Below are positions 41,303 through 50,261 of a stretch of 64,000 nt of DNA, piece after piece. The notes below the pieces were generated by a model that did not search any database, was not told where the DNA came from, and saw only the letters and a list, made by a program, of their open reading frames with translations. This DNA comes from Streptacidiphilus fuscans (lineage in GTDB: Bacteria > Actinomycetota > Actinomycetes > Streptomycetales > Streptomycetaceae): NCBI RefSeq assembly GCF_015690355.1, contig NZ_JADPRT010000013.1:62001-126000 (forward strand), given 5' to 3'. Every line of letters starts with the position of its first letter. Position 1 is the first letter of the stretch. A program made the position numbers and the translations under genes.

Positions 41303-41881
41303 TCAACGGGCTGCGGGTTTGCGGCTGATGAACTGGGCGGCCGTGGCGGGGGCGGGTGGGGCTACTCGGGGCGGCCGGGCCAGGCGGGTGGGTGGGGGCG
41401 TGGTCGGCCGCCAGCGGTGGAATGCGGTTTCGCTGATGGGCTGGTGGAGGTTGGTGTCCCAGGGCAGGACGGGGCCGCGTAGGTCGTCCCTGTCGCGCCG
41501 GGTGCTGATGACCTCCAGGCCCTCGGGCCGGAGCACGTAGATCCATTCGATGTGGTCGGTGCCGCGGACGTCGTCGTCGGTGGCGAGCGGCTCCGGGGCG
41601 CCGCCGTCCCAGTCGTGGCAGTAGCACGAGCCCTCTCCGAGCTCGGCGAACATGCTCGCGAGGTCGGGGGTCGGGTCGATCAGTTCGTCGCCCAGGTACT
41701 CCCAGCCGCCTTCGTGGCTGAGCAGGTGGGCGGCCAGCGCATCCTGGTCGCCGGCGAAGCGGCACCGCTGCGCGGCGATCAGGACGGGGACCATGAAGTC
41801 GGGGTTGCCGTCGCTGTGGACGTATCGTCCTTCCCAGCCTCCGTCCGGACAGGGTCGGGCCACGAGGCTCCGTGTCGACAA
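41303..41881 (-). CDS. Hypothetical element protein with cysteine pair
   Basis: 192 residues from GTG 41881 (AAGGAG nine bases upstream). Compact N-terminal beta-rich domain: GWEGRYVHSDGNPDFMVPVLIAAQRC, then AAHLLSHEGGWEYLGDELI, CYCHDW and DHIEWIYVLRPEGLEVIS. The pattern resembles small streptomycete plasmid proteins with a YVHxDGxP motif that take part in element maintenance, but I cannot name the family. The C-terminus is proline/arginine-rich and disordered. Confidence 0.5.
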   Translation of the reverse strand: MSTRSLVARPCPDGGWEGRYVHSDGNPDFMVPVLIAAQRCRFAGDQDALAAHLLSHEGGWEYLGDELIDPTPDLASMFAELGEGSCYCHDWDGGAPEPLATDDDVRGTDHIEWIYVLRPEGLEVISTRRDRDDLRGPVLPWDTNLHQPISETAFHRWRPTTPPPTRLARPPRVAPPAPATAAQFISRKPAAR

Positions 41882-41930
41882 CGGTCAGCTCCTTCTTCCA
41901 GGATGATGCGGGGTCGAGGGTGCTTGCGGG

Positions 41931-42713
41931 TCAGCGGCGTGCTGCGCCTCGGCCGACTCCGGCCGCGTAGGAGGCGGCGGGCGCGGAGGCGAGGTCGCTG
42001 AACCGCACGCTCGGCACCGCTCCCCCAGCGCGCGAGGCGGCGAGCAGGCGGCTGGTCCGGGCCGCCGCCCGCTGGACCGGTGCCGCCTGCTGCGTGTGGC
42101 GGTGGGCCCACTGGTGGGCGGCGGTGTAGACGGGCGGCAGGTCACGGGCGGCTGCGGTGAGGGTGTAGGGGGCGCGGTACTGCGGTCCGGCGCGTTCGAC
42201 CAGGCCGTCGTCCTGCATGCGGCGCAGTCGGAGCAGGGTGAGTTGCTCGGACTGGTCGAGCGCCTTCGCCAGCTCGGTCAGGTGCGTGTCCCCGTGCTGG
42301 GTCAGGAGTTGCACCATCGTGGTGGTGCCGGTGAGCGCGAGGCGGTGCAGTGCCTGTTCGACCCGCTCGGTGTTCGCCATCGGGGTGGCGGTGTCCTGAT
42401 GCACGCCCGCCCACACGCACACGGCCGTGTACAGGGAGCCGAGGGCTTCTCCCTCGTCAGTGAGCCGCATCGGCGCGCGTTGGCTCGCACGGGATCGTTC
42501 GATCAGGCCCCGGTCGCGCAGTTGGCCCAGGCGCAGGTCCAACGACGATGTGGGGATGAACGGCAGCGCGTCTTCCAGTTCGTGACGCTGCATCGGACGG
42601 CCGGAGTACAGCAGGGTGCTGGTGATCCACATGGTCCAGCGCGGTGCGAGGGCGCGCAGGGTGTCTTCGACGCCGGACAGGTCGGCGGCGGTGGTCAGGA
42701 CGGCAGGGGTCAA
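41931..42713 (-). CDS. Tandem HxlR-type winged-helix DNA-binding protein
   Basis: 260 residues. Two winged-helix domains in one chain: residues about 14-100 (LRALAPRWTMWITSTLL, LDLRLGQLRDRGLIER, RLTDEGEAL) and 112-200 (LHRLALTGTTTMVQLL, LLRLRRMQDDGLVERAGP, TLTAAARDL). HxlR proteins are normally single-domain dimers of about 110 residues, so this is a fused pair that could bind an operator as a monomer. TTG 42713 has GGGAG six bases upstream. It likely regulates the element. Confidence 0.7.
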   Translation of the reverse strand: MTPAVLTTAADLSGVEDTLRALAPRWTMWITSTLLYSGRPMQRHELEDALPFIPTSSLDLRLGQLRDRGLIERSRASQRAPMRLTDEGEALGSLYTAVCVWAGVHQDTATPMANTERVEQALHRLALTGTTTMVQLLTQHGDTHLTELAKALDQSEQLTLLRLRRMQDDGLVERAGPQYRAPYTLTAAARDLPPVYTAAHQWAHRHTQQAAPVQRAAARTSRLLAASRAGGAVPSVRFSDLASAPAASYAAGVGRGAARR

Positions 42714-42749
42714 CGGGTCTCCCAGGGGTTCGGGTGCGGTGCGAAGGGG

Positions 42750-43724
42750 TCAGCGGCCGGGTCGGCGTTCGCCCGGTGTGGTGCGGGTCGGGGCGACATG
42801 GTTGCTGCTGGGCTGCGGGGTTGCCTGGTCGGCGAGGCGGGCGGTCTGGTCGAGGCACACGAGGTGTTCGGTCATCGTGTGCGGGGCGGGGCCTGGCCGG
42901 AGCGTGGCGCCGTAGTGCTGCGCGAAGGCGGCCAGGGCGGGCAGCGGGTCGCTGTTCCGGTCGATCTCCTGGCGCAGGTGGTCGCTCCCGTGCAGGACGA
43001 CGGTGTCGCCGCCGACGTAGGTGGCGACCGCGACCGGGGTGTCGCCGTCGAAGGCGTGGGCGTGCACGAGCAGGCGGCCGGAGCGGATGTCCTCGAAGAT
43101 CTCCTGTGCCTTGGCGCTGACCTTGAGGACCTCTTCGCGGCTCAGCCACGGCATCGGGTAGTCCGCCCACTGCTGGTCGTCCTCGCTGAAGTCCTGCTCG
43201 GGGTCCAGGTGTGGTTCCGCGGTGACGGTGAACCCGGCCTCGCGCAGGGCGCGGACGGCCTTCGCGGCGTAGTGCTCCTCCTCGCCGTCGACGCGGATCA
43301 GTCGCACCGCCTGGCCTGCGGGGCGGAAGCCGCACGAGATCAGGACGGCACGGGCGAGCCCGGCGTCCGGCCCGTCGTGGTCCGCGTGGACGGCTCCGGT
43401 CACCCCCTGCGTCACCTGCACGCGCGTCGCGGACGGGGCCGCCTCAAACGCCGAGGGTCGGGCGGGTTCGACGGGGTGGCCGAGATCGAGGTCGAGGACG
43501 ACCTCGTCGCCTGCCTCCGCGATCGTCGACGCGAGCGGGCCCGCCAGCTTGTGCTGGTGGTCACGTGGCATCCAGGCGGGAAAGGTCCATCGGCTGCGCC
43601 GGGTCGGGTCCTGCTGCAGCCCGTATCGCTCCAGCAGGAAGTCCCAGTGGTCGCGTCGGTCATCGGCGGGATCGGTCTCGACGATGACGCCGTGGTCAGG
43701 GGTGTCCAGGAAGCGGACCGTCAA
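42750..43724 (-). CDS. Hypothetical protein with two copies of the recurring element domain
   Basis: 324 residues from TTG 43724 (GGAG, 5-nt spacer). Copy 1 is VRFLDTPDHGVIVET...LLERYGLQQD...STIAEAGDEVVLDLDL; copy 2, near residue 110, is VHADHDGPDAG...VLISCGFRPAG...RALREAGFTVTAEPHLDPE. A third region, LLVHAHAFDGDTPVAVATYVGGDTVVLHGSD, may be separate. No known family recognised. It sits in the minus-strand operon between the HxlR-type regulator and DUF317-type genes. Confidence 0.55.
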   Translation of the reverse strand: MTVRFLDTPDHGVIVETDPADDRRDHWDFLLERYGLQQDPTRRSRWTFPAWMPRDHQHKLAGPLASTIAEAGDEVVLDLDLGHPVEPARPSAFEAAPSATRVQVTQGVTGAVHADHDGPDAGLARAVLISCGFRPAGQAVRLIRVDGEEEHYAAKAVRALREAGFTVTAEPHLDPEQDFSEDDQQWADYPMPWLSREEVLKVSAKAQEIFEDIRSGRLLVHAHAFDGDTPVAVATYVGGDTVVLHGSDHLRQEIDRNSDPLPALAAFAQHYGATLRPGPAPHTMTEHLVCLDQTARLADQATPQPSSNHVAPTRTTPGERRPGR

Positions 43725-43754
43725 CAGCGCTCCAGGCTAAGGCGGGTGGGCAGG

Positions 43755-44621
43755 TCAGCGGGCTCGGCCGCGGGCTTGCGCAGGGGACGTGGTCGTGGTC
43801 CAGGCAAGGCGCACGGCAGACGCGGGGCCGATCGCCTGTGGTGTGGGGGCGGAAGGGCGGGGCCGGGGTCGGGCGAGGTCGGCAGGGGTGGGCACGCGGG
43901 TGACGGTGGCGTGGAGCCGGGCGAGGGTGGACAGTTCACCGGTCCAGCGCCGCACCGGGTCCGGCGAGACCATCGCCCTCGCCGCGGCGGTGACCACGGT
44001 CACGGGGGTGCCGCTGGAGAACCTGCCGTACCAGCCCAGATGCCTCCCGTGGCTGGCGCCGAGGTACCAGCGGCCGTCCTGCCCCACCTGTTCGGCCCAC
44101 TCCGGTTCCAGTGGGCGTCGCTGCCAGGACGCGTGGGCGAACCCATCACGGGACGCCGCGGTCCAGGCATGGTCCGCACGGCCGGTTCGCCAGCCGCGGC
44201 CCCACAGGACGTCGAGCGGGCCGTCGTCCCCATAGGCGGGCTCGTCGAGGGTGGCGGCGTCCAGCTCCATGTCCGTCGGCAGGGTGCGGATCGCGTCGGC
44301 GAGCGCGTGGGTGACGGCGGTGACGATCTCGGTGGGGGTGTCGGTGCTGAAGTTGGCGCACCACAGGGGCGGGTCGAACGGGCTCGCGCCGTCGGCGGCG
44401 CTGCGGACCGCGATCTTCCACAGGGTGTCCCAGTCCTGCTCGGGCTCGTAGGCGATACGGACGCGTCCGCATCGGGTGCGCAGGCTCAGGTTGCCGAGGT
44501 CGTCACGCTCGCGGACGGGGTTGAGGTCGAGGATCGGCTGCAGACCCGGGTCGCCGATCGCGGTGCTCCCCGCCAGGTAGAGGGGGCTGACCAGCACCTC
44601 GTGGAGGTCATGGTCAGGCAT
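43755..44621 (-). CDS. DUF317-type protein
   Basis: 288 residues from ATG 44621 (GGGGGAG upstream). It has the streptomycete DUF317 pattern: VLVSPLYLAG at the start, a strand-rich middle with RVRIAYEPEQD, and two blocks where W..F....P.E.v.A....L follows (WCANFSTDTPTEIVTAVTHAL and WYGRFSSGTPVTVVTAAARAM). DUF317 proteins are almost restricted to actinomycete chromosomal islands and plasmids; no function is known. It overlaps the next DUF317-type gene by 8 bp. Confidence 0.75.
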   Translation of the reverse strand: MPDHDLHEVLVSPLYLAGSTAIGDPGLQPILDLNPVRERDDLGNLSLRTRCGRVRIAYEPEQDWDTLWKIAVRSAADGASPFDPPLWCANFSTDTPTEIVTAVTHALADAIRTLPTDMELDAATLDEPAYGDDGPLDVLWGRGWRTGRADHAWTAASRDGFAHASWQRRPLEPEWAEQVGQDGRWYLGASHGRHLGWYGRFSSGTPVTVVTAAARAMVSPDPVRRWTGELSTLARLHATVTRVPTPADLARPRPRPSAPTPQAIGPASAVRLAWTTTTSPAQARGRAR

Positions 44622-45366
44622 GGGCTCCCCCGGGCTTCTCGACCGCATCCGTGCGCGAGGCGCCTGCGGCCTCCCCGGGATCCTGTGTGGTGGGGCGCAG
44701 GACGGGGTCGTTGTCGAGGATGTGGTTGACCAGGTGGGCGGCGAAGTGGGCCGGGGTGTTGCGGCTCAGGCTCAGGCACCACAGCATCCGGTCCGGGGCG
44801 GTGGCGGCGACCGCGAGCCATTTCGGGTCGCCGCTGCTGTCGCCGGGTCGGTCCGGGATCGCGTGCGCGGACACCGCCACGGTCCCGTCAGACGACAGCA
44901 GCGCGAACGTGAAGTCGTCCCCCGGGGCGGGGCTGCGCACCTCCCAGGCCTCCGGCTCGTAAGAGAGGGAGAGGTCGGCTTCGCCCTCCCCCACGCCGTA
45001 GATCAGCGCGTCGGGGTCGCGGACCAACTCGTGCTGCAGGGAGGCGATCAGCGCTGTCAGGAGTTCCGCCGGCGCGTGACCGGCGACGCGCGCGTGCCAG
45101 CGCTCAGCACCCTTGCGGCTGGCGCGGACGGAGGCCAGGACCATCGGCTCGCCCGACTCGCTTCCCTTCGGCTCGTAGCCGATTCCGATACGTCGGCACC
45201 GGCTGAGCAGGACGAGGGTGCCCTGGCTGCTGGTCACCGTCCATCCCCCGGCCACCGCCATCAGACCCAGCGCGCGGACGTGCTCGTCAGGGCCGCTGGC
45301 GGCGAGGTTCCGCGGCGCCAGCAACTGGAAGCCGCGCCCTGCTTCAGGCATCGGGGCGGCCGTCAT
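44614..45366 (-). CDS. DUF317-type protein, second copy
   Basis: 250 residues from ATG 45366. Same architecture as its neighbour: FQLLAPRNLAASG at the start, GIGYEPKGSESGEPMVLASVR, then repeated blocks WHARVAGHAPAELLTALIASL and WCLSLSRNTPAHFAAHLVNHIL. The two genes overlap by 8 bp and are probably ancient tandem duplicates that work together. Confidence 0.72.
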   Translation of the reverse strand: MTAAPMPEAGRGFQLLAPRNLAASGPDEHVRALGLMAVAGGWTVTSSQGTLVLLSRCRRIGIGYEPKGSESGEPMVLASVRASRKGAERWHARVAGHAPAELLTALIASLQHELVRDPDALIYGVGEGEADLSLSYEPEAWEVRSPAPGDDFTFALLSSDGTVAVSAHAIPDRPGDSSGDPKWLAVAATAPDRMLWCLSLSRNTPAHFAAHLVNHILDNDPVLRPTTQDPGEAAGASRTDAVEKPGGAHA

Positions 45367-45503
45367 CGCCCGCCCCCTGCCTGGGCGGCGTGCTCACCTG
45401 GGATAGGGCCGCTCGGGTTCGGGAGGGCGGTGGGTTGAATCAGGCAGGCAGGCACGGTGACGCTCCACTGGCGGGGGAGGAACAGAGGAAGGGGGGAGGC
45501 GGG

Positions 45504-45977
45504 TCAGCGGCGGCGCGCCAGCCGGGCCGACGGGCTCGTGGTCGCTGCCGGCGCCGGTGTGCCGCGCGGGGCCGGTTCGGTGCCGTGCCCGGCCTCGTGG
45601 CTCGGGTTGGGGACGGTTCCGGCGCGCTGGCAGGAGCGGCACAGTGATTCGACGCGCGCGTGCAGGTCGCTGATCCGGGCGGCGAGAATGTCGATCTCGA
45701 CTCCCCGCTGTTGGAGGATCCCGGAGGACAGGTTCCGGACGTCGCGGTGGCCTGCGCCGTAGCGGGCCAGGTCGGTTGCCGCCCATGCGGCGCGGTTGCG
45801 GAAGAGTTCGACGAGGTCGACCAAACGCTCCGCTGCCGCGGCGGTCTGGCGGGCGAGCTCACCGTGGGCGGTACCACCGGGATGCAGGGAGACCAGTTCC
45901 ATGACGCCCACATCGAGGGTCTGGCGGATGAGGTCGGCCCCGGGTGTGGCGTGCTGCGGCCCTGTGGGTGTGCTCAC
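45504..45977 (-). CDS. Helical hypothetical protein
   Basis: 157 residues. GTG 45977 is preferred over ATG 45992 because it overlaps the upstream stop by 4 bp (GTGA) and has GGGGGAG just before it. Residues 20-115 are predicted helical, possibly coiled coil (LARQTAAAAERLVDLVELFRNRAA, then ILAARISDLHARVESLCRSCQR), followed by a disordered basic tail. The size and shape fit a small DNA- or relaxosome-associated protein, but no family match is evident. Confidence 0.5.
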   Translation of the reverse strand: MSTPTGPQHATPGADLIRQTLDVGVMELVSLHPGGTAHGELARQTAAAAERLVDLVELFRNRAAWAATDLARYGAGHRDVRNLSSGILQQRGVEIDILAARISDLHARVESLCRSCQRAGTVPNPSHEAGHGTEPAPRGTPAPAATTSPSARLARRR

Positions 45978-46615
45978 CTCGCTCCCCCGCATGGAACCGC
46001 GGCGCGGGGAAGGTCCACGGCCATGGTGGTGACGGTGCGGTCCGTGTCGGTGTGCTCGGTGGTGTGGAAGCCGTGGGCGCCAAGGGTGGTGTGGAGGTGC
46101 CGGGCGGTCGCGGGGGTGGTCGCCGTGACCTGGCGGAGTTGGTGGCGCTCGGCGTGACACAGGGCCAGACGCAGCAAGGTGCTGCCCAGTCCCCGCCGCT
46201 GCCAGGGGTCTTCGACCATCACGGCTAGGTCGGCTGTGGTGTCGTCCGCGGTGTGGCGTATCAGGTTGGCCATGGCGACCACGTGGCCGGGGTGGGCGGG
46301 CTCGGTGACCAGCCAGCACACGGCGCGGACCGGATGGTTCAGGCGGGTCCAGTCGTCGTCGGTGAGACGGGACTTGGCCGCGTGGTAGCGGCCGTGGCGG
46401 GTGACAAGGGAGCAGCGCCGGTGCAGGTTCTGGACCGCGTCCAGATCTGCCGGGACCGCGGTGCGCACGCGCACCAGGCTCTGGTCGGGCAGCAGCGCCA
46501 GGACGGCGGGCGGCCGGTTCCAGCGTCGTCGCCCCGGCCGCGCCCGGAACACGGGCGCGGGCGGGGACGGTTGGGCGGGGGCCAGGTGGTGCACCGGCGT
46601 GCTCTCCTTCATCAC
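45974..46615 (-). CDS. GNAT-family acetyltransferase of the element
   Basis: 213 residues. The acetyl-CoA loop is DPWQRRGLGSTLLRLALCHAE near residue 145, preceded by TTADLAVMV and the N-terminal LVRVRTAVPADLDAVQNLHRRCS. The C-terminal strand is LHTTLGAHGFHTTEH. About 45 disordered residues precede the domain. Acceptor unknown; its position between a DNA methyltransferase and a helical protein suggests an element-maintenance or anti-defence role, which is inference. Confidence 0.78.
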   Translation of the reverse strand: MMKESTPVHHLAPAQPSPPAPVFRARPGRRRWNRPPAVLALLPDQSLVRVRTAVPADLDAVQNLHRRCSLVTRHGRYHAAKSRLTDDDWTRLNHPVRAVCWLVTEPAHPGHVVAMANLIRHTADDTTADLAVMVEDPWQRRGLGSTLLRLALCHAERHQLRQVTATTPATARHLHTTLGAHGFHTTEHTDTDRTVTTMAVDLPRAAVPCGGAR

Positions 46616-46642
46616 TCACGGGTTGGGACGGGGTGTTGGCGG

Positions 46643-47383
46643 TCAGTCGTGTCCGGTGCGCAGTTCGGCTTCGGTCTCGGCCAGGCGTCGGGCGGCGTTG
46701 CGGTAGTTGCGGCGGGCCATCTCCACGCCGATGAAGTCCCGGCCTTCGAGCAGGGCGGCGACCCCGGTGGAGCCGGATCCCGCGAACGGGTCCAGCACGG
46801 TCCCGCCCGGGACGCAGATCTTGACCAGGTCGCGCATCACCGAGACGGGCTTCTGGGTGATGTGGACGCGTTCGCGGCCCGACGGTTGGGAGGCGGAGTA
46901 CAGGCCCGGGAGGTGGACCGGGTTGCGGGAGCCGTCGATGGCGCCCTTGCTGGCCCAGTACACGAACTCGCAGTTCTGGGTGAACCCGCCGGTCCTGGGC
47001 CGGGCTTGGGGCTTGTGCCACGGGACGATGCCGCGCCACAGCCAGCCGCCCGCCTGCAGGGCGTCCTCGGTCACCCCGGACTGGCGCCAGTCGGTGAAGA
47101 CCAGCAGCATGCCCCCCTCCCGGCACACCCGGTAGGCCTCGGTGAGCAGCAGGGTCATCCAGAACCCGTAGGAGCGCTGGTCCTTGTTCTCGCCGGGGAA
47201 GTCGGGCAGGTCGTGCTTGGCGTCGCCGGAGGTGTACTTCTGCTTCGCGGTACGGGAGGTGCGTTCCTTCGCGGTGCGTCCGCCGGAGTTGTAGGGCGGG
47301 TCGGTGATGACAGCGTCGACGCTGTCGTCCGGGAGCTGAGCCAGGACGGACAGGGCGTCGCCTCGGTGCAGGGTGTAGGTCAA
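46643..47383 (-). CDS. Orphan beta-class DNA (N6-A or N4-C) methyltransferase
   Basis: 246 residues. The catalytic motif IV DPPY is at 28-31 (VDAVITDPPYNSGG) and precedes the SAM-binding motif I DPFAGSGSTGVAALLEG (198-214). That order defines the beta class. HITQKPVSVMRDLV before motif I is also typical. No restriction enzyme is adjacent, so it is probably an orphan methylase that protects the element from host restriction. TTG 47383 is chosen because GGAGG lies seven bases upstream and the family begins with Y.L..GD; the longer ATG frame is unnecessary. Confidence 0.88.
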   Translation of the reverse strand: MTYTLHRGDALSVLAQLPDDSVDAVITDPPYNSGGRTAKERTSRTAKQKYTSGDAKHDLPDFPGENKDQRSYGFWMTLLLTEAYRVCREGGMLLVFTDWRQSGVTEDALQAGGWLWRGIVPWHKPQARPRTGGFTQNCEFVYWASKGAIDGSRNPVHLPGLYSASQPSGRERVHITQKPVSVMRDLVKICVPGGTVLDPFAGSGSTGVAALLEGRDFIGVEMARRNYRNAARRLAETEAELRTGHD

Positions 47384-47964
47384 GGGCAGACCTCCAAGAG
47401 CCCGCCAGGGCGGGCGAATCGGTGGGCGAGGGTGGGCCGTGCGGCATCGCACGGCACGGGCGGAAGATTCCGGCACGGCGCGGCAATTCCCCTCACGGAA
47501 ATGCGCGAGCGTCTTGTCGGAAGCCTCAGACCCTAAGCACACCCACTCCTGACGCGCAAACAATTCCATTTAATTTTCATTTTCTTGCCAGGCCCGGATC
47601 GGGCTGTCTATGGTCGACGACATCGCAGGCCGGGGCCATGAGACCCCGACTCGATGATCCGGTCTTCCGGGCACCCGGCCCGCACTCGACCTCTTCAGAA
47701 GGGCTCCCTGGTGGAATTCCGAAGATTACGCCCGCAGCCTTCGGCTGCCCTCCGCCACCTGACCGCACTCCGGCGGTGATTCGCACCCTTCCCTGGAACG
47801 GGCGCGGATTCCCGCCGGGGGTGCCGGGCCCGCCCTCGCCTTTGGGGTCGGGCCCGGCACGCGGCCCCGTCGCGAACCCGAGGGAGAACCGTGCCCCCAA
47901 GCACCCGCTCCAGTTCCACTTGTTCAACCCGCTTGCCCGCACCGCCCGTTGACGTGGGCCGCCT
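47384..47964. promoter_or_regulatory. Divergent control region of the two transfer operons
   Basis: 580 bp between the minus-strand methyltransferase operon and the plus-strand secretion operon. An AT-rich stretch at about 47555-47590 (AATTCCATTTAATTTTC) is the most AT-rich point nearby and a probable promoter or melting site. A short hairpin GCAGCC-TTC-GGCTGC lies near 47733. I could not identify a clear oriT inverted repeat, but this is a reasonable place for one. Confidence 0.45.
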
Positions 47965-49089
47965 GTGAGGAAGGCCGTCGCCTCCTTCACCGCCGCTCTG
48001 CTGCTGTCCCCACTGGCGCTCGGCCTGTCCGTCGCCGTCATCTCCAGCAGCGCCACCGCCGCCACGGCATGCACCCCCGCCACCGGGCAGGTCGACCCGT
48101 CCGCGGTCGCCGCCGCCGTCAAGGCGGTCCTGGCCAAACTGCCCACCACGGTGCAGGTTCCAGGACTGGACGCCCCGGCCGTGCAGGTGCCAGGCGCCCA
48201 GGTCATCGTGGCCACCGGCATCACGCTCAAGGTCCCGGCCCGCGGCCAGGTCGTGGCGCTCGCGACCGCGTTGCAGGAGTCGGGGCTGCGCAACCTCGCC
48301 TACGGCGACCGTGATTCGCTGGGGCTGTTCCAGCAGCGTCCCTCGCAGGGCTGGGGCACCCCGGCGCAGATCATGGACCCGGTATACGCGTCCACCCAGT
48401 TCTACGAGCACCTGCTCAAGGTGCCCGGCTGGCAGGACCTCCCGGTCACCGTCGCCGCCCAGCAGGTGCAGCAGTCCGGCTTCCCGGACGCGTACGCGAA
48501 GTGGGAGCCGCTGGCCACCGCCCTGCAGCAGGCCCTCACCCCCACGCAGGCCTCCGGGCCCACACCCGGACCCGGCACGCCGAGCGGCACCACCGTGCCG
48601 AGCGGTGCCACTGGCTGCGGTGCGGGGGGCGGGGTGTCGTTCGGGCCGATCCCGCCCGGTACGGTGCCGGCGGGCTACCAGATCCCCGCCATCGCCTCCC
48701 CCACGGCGCGCACCGCGATCCGGTGGGCGATGGGCCAGCTCGGCACCCCCTACCAGTGGGGCGGCTCCTGCCAGAACGCCCACGGCGCCGATCCGATGGG
48801 CCGCTGCGACTGCTCCTCACTGGTCCAGCAGTCCTACAAGGCGGCCGGGATCCCGCTCCCGCGCACCACCTACGACCAGGTCAACCAGGGCACGCCCACC
48901 ACGGTGGCCCACCTGGTCCCGGGCGACCTGCTGTTCACCGAGGGCCCGCCGTCCGCGCCCGGTCACGTCGGGATCTACATGGGCGACGGCTTGATCATCA
49001 ACGCCCCGCACACCGGCGCGGTCGTCGACATCAACACCCTCGCATCGTGGCTGCCCCAGATCGTGGCGGCCCGTCACATCACCGGCTGA
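47965..49089 (+). CDS. Bifunctional wall hydrolase: lytic transglycosylase-like plus NlpC/P60
   Basis: 374 residues, GTG start. Signal peptide or anchor at residues 4-33. A first domain near 95-190 has VALATALQESGLRNLAYGDRDSLGLFQQRPSQGWG, a lysozyme-like/transglycosylase pattern with Glu105. A P/T/G linker leads to an NlpC/P60 peptidase at 245-374 with catalytic Cys283 (CDCSSLVQQ), His334 (GHVGIYMGDG) and His349 (NAPHTG). This is the VirB1-type enzyme that opens peptidoglycan for the conjugation machine. First gene of the plus-strand transfer operon. Confidence 0.88.
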   Translation: MRKAVASFTAALLLSPLALGLSVAVISSSATAATACTPATGQVDPSAVAAAVKAVLAKLPTTVQVPGLDAPAVQVPGAQVIVATGITLKVPARGQVVALATALQESGLRNLAYGDRDSLGLFQQRPSQGWGTPAQIMDPVYASTQFYEHLLKVPGWQDLPVTVAAQQVQQSGFPDAYAKWEPLATALQQALTPTQASGPTPGPGTPSGTTVPSGATGCGAGGGVSFGPIPPGTVPAGYQIPAIASPTARTAIRWAMGQLGTPYQWGGSCQNAHGADPMGRCDCSSLVQQSYKAAGIPLPRTTYDQVNQGTPTTVAHLVPGDLLFTEGPPSAPGHVGIYMGDGLIINAPHTGAVVDINTLASWLPQIVAARHITG

Positions 49090-49254
49090 CAACCGGGATC
49101 CGCCCCGGATTCCCCAGGCCGTCTCGTCGGTCGGACTTCCCTTCGCATGCATTGTCCCGCGTCCGCGTGCCCGCGGTCCATCCCCCGCCCGGATGACACC
49201 CCCTCCCTTTCCTCGCTCTTCCCGCTGCCTCACGTTCCTGATCCTGGAGTGCCC

Positions 49255-49572
49255 TTGTCGCTGCGTTCCCTCGCCCATCCGCTGGCCCAGGTCGCTTTCG
49301 ACCCCGGCGTGCAGCCCGCCGCCGGGGGCCTGCCCGGACTGGACGTCCTGAAGAAGGTCGTCGACTCCGTCAACCTCTTCGGCATCATCGCGGTCGTCGG
49401 CGCGCTGTGCGTCTCCGGCGTGGTGTGGGCCTGGGGCCACCACTCCGGCTCCCACGGCGCCGAGGCCAAGGGCAAGCAGGGGGCGCTGGTCTCCGCCGGG
49501 TGCGCGCTGCTGCTCGGCGCGGCGAACGGGATCGTGCTGTTCGCCTCGACGCTCGGGGCGCAGGTCCACTGA
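49255..49572 (+). CDS. Small two-helix membrane protein of the transfer system (VirB2-like)
   Basis: 105 residues from TTG 49255 (CTGGAG upstream). Two membrane helices, LFGIIAVVGALCVSGVVWAWG and LVSAGCALLLGAANGIVLFAS, are separated by a short basic loop. Size, topology and position right after the wall hydrolase fit the pilin-like VirB2/TrbC role in Gram-positive type IV systems. It also resembles what I recall as DUF6112. Its stop overlaps the next start (TGATG). Confidence 0.65.
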   Translation: MSLRSLAHPLAQVAFDPGVQPAAGGLPGLDVLKKVVDSVNLFGIIAVVGALCVSGVVWAWGHHSGSHGAEAKGKQGALVSAGCALLLGAANGIVLFASTLGAQVH

Positions 49573-50234
49573 TGCCCCGACGCCCCCTGCTCTCCCTGCT
49601 GCCGCCCGGCCGCATGAGGTTGTTGGCTGCTGCCGCCGCCATCGCGGTCCTCGCAGCCCTCGGCGTGCTCGGCGCCCGCCTCACCCACGGCCAGGCCACC
49701 CCGCACCCCGTCGCCCATCCGTCCGTCTCCCCGACGATCGAGGCGGTTCCCGCCCCGGCTGGCCCGGTGTCGCGGGGGTCGGTGGCGGCGCCGCCGGTGA
49801 CGACGGACCCGGTGGTGTTCGCCAAGGCGTTCACGCGGACGCTGTGGAGCTACGACACCCGCACCAACAGCCAGTCCCAGCAGTTGGACGGGCTGAGGGC
49901 GTGGGTGCGAGCGGATCCCGCCTACACCGACTGGGACTCGGTCGCCCAGCAGGTCCCCACCGCCGCGCTGTGGCAGGACCTCGCCGGCCAGCAGCAGCAC
50001 GCCACCGCGCAGATCACCGAGGGCCACATCCCGTCCGCGTTCACCGCCGCGGTCGCCAAGGACCCCTCGCAGCTGACCGCCGCCTACGTCTACCCGGTCA
50101 CCGTCACCGGCACCGTCCAGATCGCCTGGAAGGGCGGCTCGGGCAGCGAGCAGCGGGCGATCACCGTCGCTGTCCAGTGCCGCCCCGGCACCAGCTGCAC
50201 CCTCGCGGCCATCGCCCCCACCACCAGCCCCTAA
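49572..50234 (+). CDS. Single-pass membrane protein, possible VirB8/TcpC-like
   Basis: 220 residues. One N-terminal membrane helix (RLLAAAAAIAVLAALGVLGARL, about 16-37), a Pro/Val-rich linker, then an extracytoplasmic domain of about 150 residues (DPVVFAKAFTRTLWSYDTRT, QITEGHIPSAFTAAV, AYVYPVTVTGTVQIAWKGG, ITVAVQC). The layout matches VirB8/TcpC NTF2-like scaffold proteins of conjugation systems. The helix-rich start followed by strands supports this, but the family assignment is inferred from position and topology. Confidence 0.6.
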   Translation: MPRRPLLSLLPPGRMRLLAAAAAIAVLAALGVLGARLTHGQATPHPVAHPSVSPTIEAVPAPAGPVSRGSVAAPPVTTDPVVFAKAFTRTLWSYDTRTNSQSQQLDGLRAWVRADPAYTDWDSVAQQVPTAALWQDLAGQQQHATAQITEGHIPSAFTAAVAKDPSQLTAAYVYPVTVTGTVQIAWKGGSGSEQRAITVAVQCRPGTSCTLAAIAPTTSP

Positions 50235-50261
50235 CCGCGGGCAGAGAGGACACCTGCCTTC

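Noticed and set aside
40653..41765. Longer version (370 aa) of the 40653-41255 gene
   Set aside because: The extra N-terminal part is arginine/proline-rich shadow of the 41303-41881 gene; ATG 41255 gives a sensible protein.
42096..44729. 877-codon plus-strand open frame
   Set aside because: It lies antisense to the HxlR-type, recurring-domain and DUF317-type genes; its translation is Gly/Arg/Val-rich without domains, a GC-bias shadow.
46643..47569. Longer ATG start of the DNA methyltransferase
   Set aside because: The extra 62 residues are not methyltransferase-like; TTG 47383 has GGAGG seven bases upstream and starts at the conserved YxLxxGD.
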